NCBI GenBank assembly: GCA_013823485.1
Contig: PNMF01000015.1
Coordinates: 1-37,415, forward strand
Length of the DNA stretch: 37,415 nt
Source: Comamonadaceae bacterium
GTDB taxonomy: Bacteria > Pseudomonadota > Gammaproteobacteria > Burkholderiales > Burkholderiaceae_C
Direction of reading: 5' to 3'
Below, one piece after another: positions 9,416 to 18,812 of this stretch. Every line of letters begins with the position of its first letter. Within the stretch, counting starts at the first letter, position 1. The position numbers and the translations under genes were made by a program. Below the pieces are notes generated by a model. The model was not told the DNA's origin. It made no database searches and saw only the letters and a program-made list of their open reading frames with translations.

Positions 9416-10216
9416 ATGCGCAGCGCCCCCGCCATCGCCCGCCCTGCCCTGTTGTGGGCCGCCGCCGTGCTGGGCCTGCTGCTGGCTTTGACTTTTTTTG
9501 CGCCGGCCCGCTGGCTGACCGACCGCGTGACCCAGGCCACGGCCGGGCAGGTGCAGCTGGTGAACGCGCGCGGCACGGTCTGGAACGGCTCGGCCGATCT
9601 GGTGCTCAGCGCCGGTGCCGACAGCCGGGACCGCGCCGGACTGCCCGGCGGCCTGCAGTGGCGGCTGCGCCCCGGTCTGGCCGGCGCCTGGCCCGCGCTG
9701 CGTCTGGGCCTGAGCCTGCCCTGCTGCGCCAGCACCGCCCTGCAGCTGGCCACCCACCCTTCGGCCAGCGGCTGGCGAGTGGCTGCTGCGGCCTGGGATG
9801 TGGCCTGGCCGGCGGCCCTGCTGGCCGGCCTGGGAACGCCCTGGAACACGCTCCAGCTGGAAGGCCAGCTGCGGCTGCAGACCGACGCCCTGGAGGCCCG
9901 CTGGCAGGACGGCGGCTGGGCGCTGGACGGCCAGGCCAGCCTGCAGGCCACCGACATCGCCTCGCGGCTGGCCACGGTGCGGCCGCTGGGCAGCTACCAG
10001 GCCACGCTGGAGGCCACCGACGGTCTGCCACCCCGCATCGGCGTGCGCACCGAATCGGGCGCCCTGCAGATTCAGGGCCAGGGCAGCTGGCGCGCCGGAC
10101 GCCTGCGCTTCGCCGGCGAAGCCCGGGCCGCTCCCGCCCACGAGGCCGATCTGGCCAACCTGCTCAACCTCATGGGGCGGCGCCGCGGCGACCGCTCCCT
10201 GCTCCAGATGGGCTGA
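9416..10216 (+). CDS. gspN: type II secretion protein N
   Basis: N-terminal TM, TDRVTQATAGQVQLVNARGTVWNGSADLVLS typical of GspN; order. Confidence 0.87.
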   Translation: MRSAPAIARPALLWAAAVLGLLLALTFFAPARWLTDRVTQATAGQVQLVNARGTVWNGSADLVLSAGADSRDRAGLPGGLQWRLRPGLAGAWPALRLGLSLPCCASTALQLATHPSASGWRVAAAAWDVAWPAALLAGLGTPWNTLQLEGQLRLQTDALEARWQDGGWALDGQASLQATDIASRLATVRPLGSYQATLEATDGLPPRIGVRTESGALQIQGQGSWRAGRLRFAGEARAAPAHEADLANLLNLMGRRRGDRSLLQMG

Positions 10217-10253
10217 TGCCCGTCCACGCCCGACACCCCACAGGGACACCGAC

Positions 10254-12425
10254 ATGAACGCCTCGCGCCCCGACACCCGCCGCAGCGAACGCCCGGCCCG
10301 CACCGGCTCCACCACCCACCGGCTGCGCCGGACCCTGACCGGCACGCTGCTGGCCCTGGGCCTGGCCAGCCTGCCGCTGCAAGCCCAGCCGGTGCGCAGC
10401 AACGAGCCGGTGACGCTGAACTTTGTGGGCGCCGAGATCGAGGCGGTGGCCCGCACCATGGCCACCATCACCGGCCGCAATGTGGTGGTCGATCCCCGGG
10501 TGCAGGGGCAGATCACGCTGGCCACCGACCGGCCGGTCACGCCGGCAGCCGCCGTCAACCAGTTCGCGGCGGCGCTGCGGCAGCAGGGCTTCTCGCTGGT
10601 GGACACCGGCGGGCTCTACAAGGTGGTGCCGGAGGCCGATGCCAAGCTCATGGGCAGCGTGGTGGTGGCCGGTGCCGGCCCCGGTGCGGCACCGAACACG
10701 GTGGTCACCCAGATCTTCCGGCTCAACCACGAGTCGGCCAACAACCTGGTGCCGGTGCTGCGGCCCCTGATCGGGCCCAACAACACCATCAACGTCAACC
10801 CGGGCAACAACTCGCTGGTCATCACCGACTACGCCGACAACCTGCAACGCATCGGCCGCATCATTGCCTCGCTCGACGTGGCGGGCGCCACCGACATCGA
10901 GATCATTCCGCTGCAGCACGCGCTGGCCGCCGATCTGGTGCCGCTGGTGCAGCGCCTGATCGAACCCGGCGGCAGCACCGGCGGCGGTGGCGGCAACGGT
11001 GCCGCTGCGGCCGGCGACGCCAGCTACCGCACCACCATCGTGGCCGAGCCGCGCAGCAATGCGCTGGTGCTGCGCGCCGCCAACCCGGCGCGGCTGGCGC
11101 TGGTGCGTTCGCTGGTGACGCGGCTGGACCAGCCCACCGCCGGCGCGCAGGCGGCGGGCAACATCCATGTGGTCTACCTCAAGAACGCCAACGCGGTAGC
11201 GCTGGCCGCCACGCTGCGGGCCGCCATCTCCGGCAGCGCCGGTTCGGCACCCGCCTCGGGCAGCGTGCTGCGCACCGCGGGGGCGACCTCCAGCGGGCTG
11301 GCTGGCGGCCTTTCCACCGGCGCCAGTGCGGCAGGGAACTTCGGCGGCAACGCCGGTTCTGCGGCCGCCAGCGCGCCGCTGGCGAGCAATGAAGGGCCGA
11401 GCACCGGCGGCCAGATACAGGCCGACCCGGCCACCAACTCGCTGATCATCACGGCGCCCGAGCCGCAGTACCGGCAACTGCGCGCCGTCATCGACCAGCT
11501 CGATTCGCGCCGGGCGCAGGTGTATGTGGAGAGCCTGATCGCCGAGGTGAACGCCGACAAGGCGGCCGAATTCGGCATCCAGTGGCAAGGCGCTTCGGGC
11601 CGCGACGGCGACCGCACCATCGGCCTGCTGGGCACCAACTTCGGCAGCGGTGGCCGCAGCATCGTCGACCTCTCCAAGCAGGACGACTTTTCCCCCGCGC
11701 CCGGCCTGAACCTGGGCATAGCGCGGCGCAACAACGGCGTGTACGTGCTGGGCTTCCTGGCCCGCTTCCTGCAGCAGAACGGCGACGGCAACATCCTGTC
11801 CACGCCCAACCTGCTGACGCTGGACAACGAGGAAGCCCGCATCGTGATCGGCCAGAACGTGCCCTTCGTGACCGGCCAGTTCACCAACACCGGCGCGGCC
11901 AACGGCGCGGTCAACCCGTTCCAGACCATCGAGCGCAAGGACGTCGGCCTGACCCTGCGGGTGCGGCCGCAGATCAGCGAGAACGGCACCATCAAGATGA
12001 CCATCTACCAGGAGGTCAGCAATGTGCAGCCGCAGTCGGTGAACTCGCCCACCGGCCTGATCACCAACGTGCGCAGCATCGAGTCCACCGTGCTGGTGGA
12101 CGACGGCGCCATCGTGGTGCTGGGCGGCCTGCTGCAGGACGAATACGCCGGCAACCAGGACAAGGTGCCCGGCCTGGGCGATGTGCCGGTGCTGGGCAAC
12201 CTGTTCCGCAGCGAGAGCCGCAGCCGGCGCAAGACCAACCTGATGGTGTTCTTGCGCCCGGTGGTCATGCGCGACAGCCGCGAGACCACCAACCTGGCGC
12301 TGGACCGCTACGACCTGATGCGGGCCGCCCAGCGCGAGGTGCAGCCGGCCAGCAGCAGCGTGCTGCCGATCAACGAATCGCCGGTGCTGCCGCCCCCCAA
12401 CGAAGCGCCCAAGGTCCGGCCGTGA
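10254..12425 (+). CDS. gspD: type II secretion outer membrane secretin D
   Basis: NFVGAEIEAVARTMATITGRNVVVDPRVQGQITL; secretin domain VGLTLRVRPQISENGTIKMTIYQEVSNV...VLGGLLQDEYAGNQDKVPGLGDVPVLGNLFRSESRSRRKTNLMVFLRPVVM. Confidence 0.97.
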   Translation: MNASRPDTRRSERPARTGSTTHRLRRTLTGTLLALGLASLPLQAQPVRSNEPVTLNFVGAEIEAVARTMATITGRNVVVDPRVQGQITLATDRPVTPAAAVNQFAAALRQQGFSLVDTGGLYKVVPEADAKLMGSVVVAGAGPGAAPNTVVTQIFRLNHESANNLVPVLRPLIGPNNTINVNPGNNSLVITDYADNLQRIGRIIASLDVAGATDIEIIPLQHALAADLVPLVQRLIEPGGSTGGGGGNGAAAAGDASYRTTIVAEPRSNALVLRAANPARLALVRSLVTRLDQPTAGAQAAGNIHVVYLKNANAVALAATLRAAISGSAGSAPASGSVLRTAGATSSGLAGGLSTGASAAGNFGGNAGSAAASAPLASNEGPSTGGQIQADPATNSLIITAPEPQYRQLRAVIDQLDSRRAQVYVESLIAEVNADKAAEFGIQWQGASGRDGDRTIGLLGTNFGSGGRSIVDLSKQDDFSPAPGLNLGIARRNNGVYVLGFLARFLQQNGDGNILSTPNLLTLDNEEARIVIGQNVPFVTGQFTNTGAANGAVNPFQTIERKDVGLTLRVRPQISENGTIKMTIYQEVSNVQPQSVNSPTGLITNVRSIESTVLVDDGAIVVLGGLLQDEYAGNQDKVPGLGDVPVLGNLFRSESRSRRKTNLMVFLRPVVMRDSRETTNLALDRYDLMRAAQREVQPASSSVLPINESPVLPPPNEAPKVRP

Positions 12426-13855
12426 AGTACCCGCTGCCCTACGCGTTTGCCCGCGAGCATCTCTGGCTGCTGGAGCAGGACCGCGACGGCGCGCCAGCCG
12501 TGTTGCTGGGCGCTGCGCTGGACAGCCCCGACCCGCTGCGGCAGCGGCAGCGCGCCTCTGCCCTGTCGGAGCTGTTGCGCTGGCAGGGCGGGCAGCCGCC
12601 GCGCGAGGTGCGCTGGCTGCCGGCCGACGAGCTGGCCCAGCGCATCAGCGCCGCCTATGCCGGCAACGAATCGAGTGCGGCGGCGGTGGTGAGCGAGGTG
12701 CAGGGCGTGGCCGACCTCAGCCGCATGATGCAGGAGCTGCCCGCCATCGAAGACCTGCTGGAGGCCGCCGACGACGCGCCCATCATCCGCATGCTCAATG
12801 CGCTGCTGACCCAGGCGGTGCGCGACGGCGCCAGCGACATCCACATCGAGCCCTACGAACGGCACTCCAGCGTGCGCTTCCGGGTCGACGGCACGCTGCG
12901 GGAAGTGGTGCAGCCCAACCGCGCGCTGCACGCGGCCCTGATCTCGCGGCTGAAGATCATGGCCGAGCTCGACATCTCGGAAAAACGGCTGCCGCAGGAC
13001 GGCCGCATCAGCCTGCGCATCGGGACCCGGGCGGTGGATGTGCGGGTCTCCACCCTGCCTGGCGCCCACGGCGAGCGCGCCGTGCTGCGCCTGCTCGACA
13101 AGAGCGAAGGCCAGCTGGAGCTGGAGTCGGTGGGCATGCAGGGCGAGGTGCTGCGCCGCTTCGACCAGCTGGTGCGCCAGCCCCACGGCATCATCCTGGT
13201 GACCGGTCCCACCGGCTCCGGCAAGACCACCACGCTGTATGCCGCGCTGCAGCGGCTGGACGCCGGCAGCAGCAACATCATGACGGTCGAGGACCCGATC
13301 GAATACGAGCTGCCCGGCATCGGCCAGACGCAGGTCAACGCCAAGATCGACCTGACCTTCGCCAAGGCCCTGCGCGCCATCCTGCGGCAGGACCCGGACG
13401 TGATCATGATCGGCGAGATCCGCGACTTCGAGACCGCGCAGATCGCCATCCAGGCCTCGCTCACCGGCCACCTGGTGCTGGCCACCCTGCACACCAACGA
13501 CGCTTCCAGCGCCATCACCCGGCTGGCCGACATGGGCGTGGAGCCCTTCCTGCTGAGCTCATCGCTGCTGGGTGTGCTGGCCCAGCGGCTGGTCCGCAAG
13601 ACCTGCACCGCCTGCCAGGGTGCCGGCTGCGAGGCCTGCGGACAGACCGGTTATGCCGGCCGCACCGGCGTGTTTGAACTGCTGATGGCCGACGAGGCGC
13701 TGCGCGCGTTCATCCACCGCCAGGCCAGCGAGGCCGAGCTGCGCGAATGCGCACTGGCCGGCGGCATGGTGCTGATGCGCGACGACGGTCAGCGCCTGGT
13801 GCAGGCCGGCGTCACCACCAGCGAAGAGCTGCTGCGCGTCACCCGCGACGTCTGA
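12422..13855 (+). CDS. gspE: type II secretion ATPase E
   Basis: GPTGSGKTTTLYAAL Walker A, IMTVEDPIEYELPGIGQTQVN, LRQDPDVIMIGEIRD; GTG start overlapping gspD stop. Confidence 0.97.
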   Translation: MKYPLPYAFAREHLWLLEQDRDGAPAVLLGAALDSPDPLRQRQRASALSELLRWQGGQPPREVRWLPADELAQRISAAYAGNESSAAAVVSEVQGVADLSRMMQELPAIEDLLEAADDAPIIRMLNALLTQAVRDGASDIHIEPYERHSSVRFRVDGTLREVVQPNRALHAALISRLKIMAELDISEKRLPQDGRISLRIGTRAVDVRVSTLPGAHGERAVLRLLDKSEGQLELESVGMQGEVLRRFDQLVRQPHGIILVTGPTGSGKTTTLYAALQRLDAGSSNIMTVEDPIEYELPGIGQTQVNAKIDLTFAKALRAILRQDPDVIMIGEIRDFETAQIAIQASLTGHLVLATLHTNDASSAITRLADMGVEPFLLSSSLLGVLAQRLVRKTCTACQGAGCEACGQTGYAGRTGVFELLMADEALRAFIHRQASEAELRECALAGGMVLMRDDGQRLVQAGVTTSEELLRVTRDV

Positions 13856-13881
13856 TCCGGCCGCGCGCCTGAACGCGGTTC

Positions 13882-13918
13882 AAAAACCCCCGTCAGCTGA
13901 AGCTGCGGGGGTTTTTTG
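13882..13918 (+). terminator. Rho-independent terminator after gspE
   Basis: AAAAACCCCCGTCAGCTGAAGCTGCGGGGGTTTTTT stem-loop followed by T tract. Confidence 0.85.
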
Positions 13919-14066
13919 TTGACCTTAAGGCCGGCTTTATTTCTCATCTTGTTACCTTGGTTACGTTTGTTAACGTCCGCACCAACTTTGTGACATTCCA
14001 CTGTCAGTCGGAGGTTTTAGCCCCGAAGGACTACTTTTGTTGAAATAAAGGTATTCATTTTCTCAA

Positions 14067-14082
14067 GTGACCGATCGGTCAC
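14067..14082. promoter_or_regulatory. perfect 16-bp palindrome GTGACCGATCGGTCAC, candidate operator upstream of the multicopper oxidase
   Basis: Self-complementary sequence in AT-richer intergenic region. Confidence 0.5.
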
Positions 14083-14179
14083 CCCGGTTTATGACACCGG
14101 TTCGGTCTACACAGACTGTTGATTGACCCCTTGAAGCCCTCACCGAAAAATCACGCGGACGGATACCGGTTGTAAGCAA

Positions 14180-14264
14180 ATCTGGCGAAGTGCTTCAAAG
14201 CCTGCCAGATGTTGACGTTTGTCAACGGCGTCCTCCCCGGCACGGCGACGGCATTTCCCGTCGC
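14180..14264 (+). promoter_or_regulatory. candidate structured 5' leader (three consecutive stem-loops) upstream of multicopper oxidase
   Basis: ATCTGGC...GCCAGAT (14180-14210), GTTGACGTTTGTCAAC (14211-14226), GCGACGG-CATTTC-CCGTCGC (14245-14264). Confidence 0.4.
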
Positions 14265-14298
14265 ATGCCGGCCCCCACACCGCGACGGGAGCTTCGAC

Positions 14299-16023
14299 AT
14301 GAACAAGAGCCACACACCAGGGCCGGATCAGGCCAGCCGCAGCGCCACCGGCATGAGCCGGCGCGATTCCCTCAAGCTGGGCGCCGCCAGCGCCGTGGCC
14401 GCCGGCCTGGGCCTGGCCCCGAGCCAGCAGGCCCAGGCGGAAGACGTGCCGCCCGGACCGCCCACCGCCCCCTGGACCATGCCGCTGACCGTGATGCGGC
14501 CCAAGAAGCCGGTGGCCGAACTGCTGCCCCCACCGACCCGTGAAGCCGGGCCGAAAGAGGCCGGGCGGGCACCGCACCAGATCTGGGGCGAACCGCCCCA
14601 CGCCCTGTACCGGATCGTGGTGAAGGAAGGCCAGCACTCGTTCCACCCCAACCTGCCGACCCAGACCATCCGCGGTTACGACGGCACCTTCCCCGGCCCC
14701 TGCATCGTTTCGCGTTACGACGAAGCCGCCCTGGTGCGCTTCGTGAACCAGATCGACCCGTATGCGGTGGGCTTTGGGTCGCCCGAAATCTCGGTGCACC
14801 TGCACAACCTGCACTGCGCCTCCGAGAGCGACGGATTTGCCGGTGACTACTGGGGCACGCTGCGCCACGGCCCGGGCCTGACCCGCGCCGGCAACTACAA
14901 AGACCATCTGTTCATGAACTACTACGCCGGGTTCTCGACCGACCCCAACGGCGTGGGCGACCCGCGCGAGGCGCTGGGCACCCTGTGGTTCCACGACCAC
15001 CGCATGGACTACACCGAACAGAACGTTTACCGCGGCATGATCGGCTCGTACATCCTGTTCGACGAGATCGACTCGGGCAACGAGAACGACCCCAACCCGC
15101 AGGCCCTGCGCCTGCCCAGCGGTGTCGGCACTTACGACCAGGTGCTGATGATCTCCGACGTGCAGTTCGACGCCAGCGGCAACATGGTGTTCAACCCGAT
15201 GTCGGAGAACAAGGGCCACCTGGGCAACAAGATCACGGTCAACGGCAAGATCCAGCCCTACTTCCGGGTGCAGCGCCGCAAGTACCGCTTCCGCTTCGTC
15301 GACGCCAGCGTCGCCCGCTTCTACGAGTTCTACCTCATGAACGGGACGAACTCGGAAGACTTCCAGTACATCGCCAACGACGGCAACCTGCTGGAGGCAC
15401 CGCTGACCATGAACCGCGTGCGTCTGGCCCCGGGCGAGCGCAGCGACATCGTGATCGACTTCAGCAAGTACCCGCTGGGCACCAAGCTGTACTTGGTGAA
15501 CCGGCTGGCCATGAAGGACGGTCGTGGTCCCGAGGGCCTGGTGTCGCGCGGCACCGAGGTGCTGCGTTTCGACGTGGCGGCCAACCCGACCACCCCGGAC
15601 AACAGCCGGGTGCCGGAGCGCCTGCGCGAGCAGCCCCCTATCGATCTGAGCCAGGTCACCAAGCGCCGCTTCTGGGACTTCGACAAGAAGAACTCGATGT
15701 GGGCCGTCAACAGCGAGCTGTTCGATGTCGAGAAGCCGGCCGCCGTCATCCCGAAGGGCAGCACCGAGATCTGGACGCTGCAGGGCCACGGCAGCTGGTT
15801 CCACCCCATCCACATCCACATGGAGGAGTTCCGCATCCTCTCGCGCAACGGGAAGGCGCCGCCGCCGCACGAACGCGGCCGCAAGGACGTGGTGGCCCTG
15901 GCCCCCGACGAGCGCGTGGAAGTGCTGATCAAGTTCCGCGACTTCACCGGCAAGTACGTCATGCACTGCCACAACCTCTCGCACGAGGATCACGCCATGA
16001 TGATCCGGTTCGACGTGGTCTGA
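14299..16023 (+). CDS. multicopper oxidase with Tat-type signal
   Basis: MSRRDSLKLGAASAVAAGL twin-arginine signal; copper motifs HLHNLH, WFHDH, HPIHIHMEEF, HCHNLSHEDHAMM. Confidence 0.95.
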   Translation: MNKSHTPGPDQASRSATGMSRRDSLKLGAASAVAAGLGLAPSQQAQAEDVPPGPPTAPWTMPLTVMRPKKPVAELLPPPTREAGPKEAGRAPHQIWGEPPHALYRIVVKEGQHSFHPNLPTQTIRGYDGTFPGPCIVSRYDEAALVRFVNQIDPYAVGFGSPEISVHLHNLHCASESDGFAGDYWGTLRHGPGLTRAGNYKDHLFMNYYAGFSTDPNGVGDPREALGTLWFHDHRMDYTEQNVYRGMIGSYILFDEIDSGNENDPNPQALRLPSGVGTYDQVLMISDVQFDASGNMVFNPMSENKGHLGNKITVNGKIQPYFRVQRRKYRFRFVDASVARFYEFYLMNGTNSEDFQYIANDGNLLEAPLTMNRVRLAPGERSDIVIDFSKYPLGTKLYLVNRLAMKDGRGPEGLVSRGTEVLRFDVAANPTTPDNSRVPERLREQPPIDLSQVTKRRFWDFDKKNSMWAVNSELFDVEKPAAVIPKGSTEIWTLQGHGSWFHPIHIHMEEFRILSRNGKAPPPHERGRKDVVALAPDERVEVLIKFRDFTGKYVMHCHNLSHEDHAMMIRFDVV

Positions 16024-16049
16024 AGCCCAACCGATTCAGGAGCACCCAC

Positions 16050-16637
16050 ATGAACAGCAAACGCAACCTTCTGCGCCTGGCCGGCACCGCCCTGCTGGCG
16101 CCGGTGACCGCCCAGGCCGCCCTGCCCTCGCTGCGCCGGCGCAGCAGCATGGCCGACTACTTCCCCAACGTGACGCTGGAAACACACGATGGCCGCAAGG
16201 TGAAGTTCTACGACGACCTCATACGCGACAAGCTGGTGGCCTTCAACATGATGTATTCCATCTGCGAAGGCATCTGCCCGAAGAACACCGCCAACCTGCG
16301 CCAGGTGCACGAGGAGCTGGGCTCGCGGGTGGGCCGCGAGATCTTCCTGTACTCGATCACGCTGCGGCCGGAGTTCGACAACGCGGCCGCGCTGCGCGAC
16401 TACATCCGCCACTACAACATCCAGCCCGGCTGGACCTTCCTGACCGGCCGCCGGCAGGATGTGGAGCGGGTGCGGGTGGCGCTGGGCTTCGTCGGCGACG
16501 ACGCCAAGACCGACGCCGACATCACCCAGCACACCGGCATGCTGCGCATCGGCAACGACCGTCTGGACCGCTGGACCATGACGCCGGCGCTGGGTTCGCA
16601 CCGCCAGATCAAGCGCACCATCCTCGAGCTGACCTGA
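16050..16637 (+). CDS. SCO1/SenC family copper chaperone-like protein
   Basis: MMYSICEGICPKNTANLRQV CxxxCP motif and distal His (ITQHTGMLRIGN). Confidence 0.85.
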   Translation: MNSKRNLLRLAGTALLAPVTAQAALPSLRRRSSMADYFPNVTLETHDGRKVKFYDDLIRDKLVAFNMMYSICEGICPKNTANLRQVHEELGSRVGREIFLYSITLRPEFDNAAALRDYIRHYNIQPGWTFLTGRRQDVERVRVALGFVGDDAKTDADITQHTGMLRIGNDRLDRWTMTPALGSHRQIKRTILELT

Positions 16638-16684
16638 AGCCCCGCAGGCCGGGGTTCGTCATGCGGCCGCGCTAACATGACCGG

Positions 16685-17905
16685 ATGCCCGCCTACTCCT
16701 TCGAAGCCCTGGACGACCAGGGCAACACCCGCAGCGGCCTGATCGACGCCGACACCGCCCGCGCAGCCCGAGCGCTGCTGCGGGCGCGTTCGCTGGTGCC
16801 GCTGGCGGTGGAGCCCGCCAAGGCCGCCCCGGAAGGGGTGCAGAGCAGCCGGGCCCTGCGTGGCCGCCGCGTGTTCAACGCCTCCGGCCTGGCGGTCTGG
16901 ACCCGCCAGCTCGCAGGGCTGGTCGGTGCCAGCCTGCCCCTGGAACGGGCCCTGGCCGCCCTGGGTGATGAAGCCGAAGACCCGCGCCAGCAACGCCTGG
17001 TGGCGGTGCTGCGCTCCGAGGTGAATGGCGGCGCCTCATTTGCCCGCAGCCTGTCGGACCATCCGCAGGAGTTTTCGGCGTCGTACTGCGCGGTGATCGC
17101 CGCCGGCGAGCAGAGCGGCCAGCTGGCCGCCGTGCTGGAGCGGCTGGCCGACGACCTGGAGGCCCGCGAAGCCCTGCGCAACAAGCTGATCGCCGCCTCG
17201 CTCTACCCGGCCATCGTCACCCTGGTGGCGGTGGTCATCGTCATTTTTCTGGTGGCCTATGTGGTGCCGCAGGTGGCCAGCGTGTTCGAGGGCAGCCAGC
17301 GTGCGCTGCCGCTGCTGACCGTGGTCATGCTGGGCATCAGCGGCTTCGTGCGCAGCTGGGGCTGGCTGCTGCTGGGCGTGCTGCTGCTGGGGACCGTCGG
17401 CCTGCAGCTGGCCCGCCGCCAGCCCGCCCTGCGGCTGCGCATGGACCAGGCCTGGCTGCGGCTGCCGCTGGCCGGGCGCATTGCCCGGGGCTACAACGCC
17501 GCCCGGTTCGCCGCCACCCTGGCCATGCTGGCCGGCGCGGGTGTGCCCATCCTGCGCGCCCTGCAGACCGCCGCCGAAACCCTGCACAACCAGGCGCTGC
17601 GGGCCGATGCGCTGGCCGCGCTGGTGCTGGTGCGCGAGGGTGCGCCGCTGGCATCGGCCCTGGCCAGCCAGAGTCGCTTTCCACCGCTGCTGGTGCTGTT
17701 TGCCCGCCTGGGCGAACAGACCGGCGACCTGCCGGCCATGCTGCAGCGCGCGGCCGACCAGCTGGGCTCCGAGGTGCAGCGCCGTTCGCTCAACATGGCG
17801 ACCCTGCTGGAACCCCTGCTGATCGTCGGCATGGGCCTGATCGTGATGCTCATCGTGCTGGCGGTGCTCATGCCCATCATCCAGCTCAACCAACTGGTGA
17901 CCTGA
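16685..17905 (+). CDS. gspF: type II secretion inner membrane platform protein F
   Basis: MPAYSFEALDDQGNTRSGLIDADTARAARALLRARSLVPLAVE; ASLYPAIVTLVAVVIVIFLVAYVVPQVASVFEG; MATLLEPLLIVGMGLIVMLIVLAVLMPIIQLNQLV. Confidence 0.97.
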   Translation: MPAYSFEALDDQGNTRSGLIDADTARAARALLRARSLVPLAVEPAKAAPEGVQSSRALRGRRVFNASGLAVWTRQLAGLVGASLPLERALAALGDEAEDPRQQRLVAVLRSEVNGGASFARSLSDHPQEFSASYCAVIAAGEQSGQLAAVLERLADDLEAREALRNKLIAASLYPAIVTLVAVVIVIFLVAYVVPQVASVFEGSQRALPLLTVVMLGISGFVRSWGWLLLGVLLLGTVGLQLARRQPALRLRMDQAWLRLPLAGRIARGYNAARFAATLAMLAGAGVPILRALQTAAETLHNQALRADALAALVLVREGAPLASALASQSRFPPLLVLFARLGEQTGDLPAMLQRAADQLGSEVQRRSLNMATLLEPLLIVGMGLIVMLIVLAVLMPIIQLNQLVT

Positions 17906-17909
17906 ACCC

Positions 17910-18806
17910 ATGGGCGTGACGCTGGACGGCAAACTGGTGGTGGCGATCTCCTCGCGCGCCCTGTTCGACTTTGAAGCCGAGAACCACCTGTTCGAGAAGG
18001 GCGACGACCGCGCCTACATGCGGCTGCAGCTGGAGAAGCTGGACGAGCCGGCCCACCCCGGCGTGGCCTTTTCGCTGATCCGCAAGCTGCTGAGCTTCAA
18101 CGACGCCGCCAACCAGCGGGTCGAGGTGGTCATGCTCTCGCGCAACGACCCGGTCTCCGGCCTGCGGGTGTTCCGCTCGGTCAAGGACCACGACCTGCAG
18201 GTGCAGCGCGGCGTGTTCACCCGCGGCCGCGACCCCTGGCGCTACCTGGCCCCGCTCAAGGCCAACCTGTTCCTCTCGGCCAACGCGGCCGATGTGCGCG
18301 CCGCACTCAACATGGGCTTCCCCGCCGCCACCGTGGCCACCCACTCGGCCCGGGCACCCAACAATTACCCCAACGAGGTGCGCATTGCCTTCGACGGCGA
18401 CGCGGTGCTGTTCTCCGACGAAGCCGAACAGGTCTACCAGAAGCAGGGCCTGCCGGCCTTCCAGCAGCACGAGTCGGCCAAGGCCGGTCAGCCGCTGCCG
18501 GGCGGGCCCTTCAAGCCACTGCTCGAAGCGCTGCAGCGGCTGCAGCAGGAAGGCACGCCGCACATGCGCATCCGCACCGCGCTGGTGACCGCCCGCAGCG
18601 CCCCGGCCCACGAGCGCGCCATCCGCACCCTGATGGACTGGAACATCGAGGTCGACGAGGCCATGTTCCTCGGCGGCATGGACAAGGGCGAGTTCCTGCG
18701 GGCCTTTGAACCCGACTTCTTCTTCGACGATCAGACCGGCCACATCGAATCCGCCGCCCGCCATGTGCCCGCCGGGCATGTGGCCAGCGGCATCGCCAAC
18801 CCCTGA
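17910..18806 (+). CDS. 5'-nucleotidase (cytosolic type I-like family)
   Basis: LVVAISSRALFDFEAENHLFE...HPGVAFSLIRKLLSFN...VEVVMLSRNDPVSGLRVFRSV; DEAMFLGGMDKGEFLRAFEPDFFFDDQTGH. Confidence 0.85.
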   Translation: MGVTLDGKLVVAISSRALFDFEAENHLFEKGDDRAYMRLQLEKLDEPAHPGVAFSLIRKLLSFNDAANQRVEVVMLSRNDPVSGLRVFRSVKDHDLQVQRGVFTRGRDPWRYLAPLKANLFLSANAADVRAALNMGFPAATVATHSARAPNNYPNEVRIAFDGDAVLFSDEAEQVYQKQGLPAFQQHESAKAGQPLPGGPFKPLLEALQRLQQEGTPHMRIRTALVTARSAPAHERAIRTLMDWNIEVDEAMFLGGMDKGEFLRAFEPDFFFDDQTGHIESAARHVPAGHVASGIANP

Positions 18807-18812
18807 GGTCTC

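Noticed and set aside
11221-11410. Gly/Ala/Ser-rich stretch in gspD as a repeat or insertion
   Set aside because: Low-complexity linkers are common between secretin N-domains; nothing specific to report
14140-15993. 617-aa minus-strand ORF over the multicopper oxidase
   Set aside because: Antisense of a clear MCO with all copper motifs; low-complexity Val/His/Ala composition
16640-16654. CCCCG-CAGGC-CGGGG as a terminator between the SCO gene and gspF
   Set aside because: Short stem without a following T tract; not strong enough to call as an intrinsic terminator
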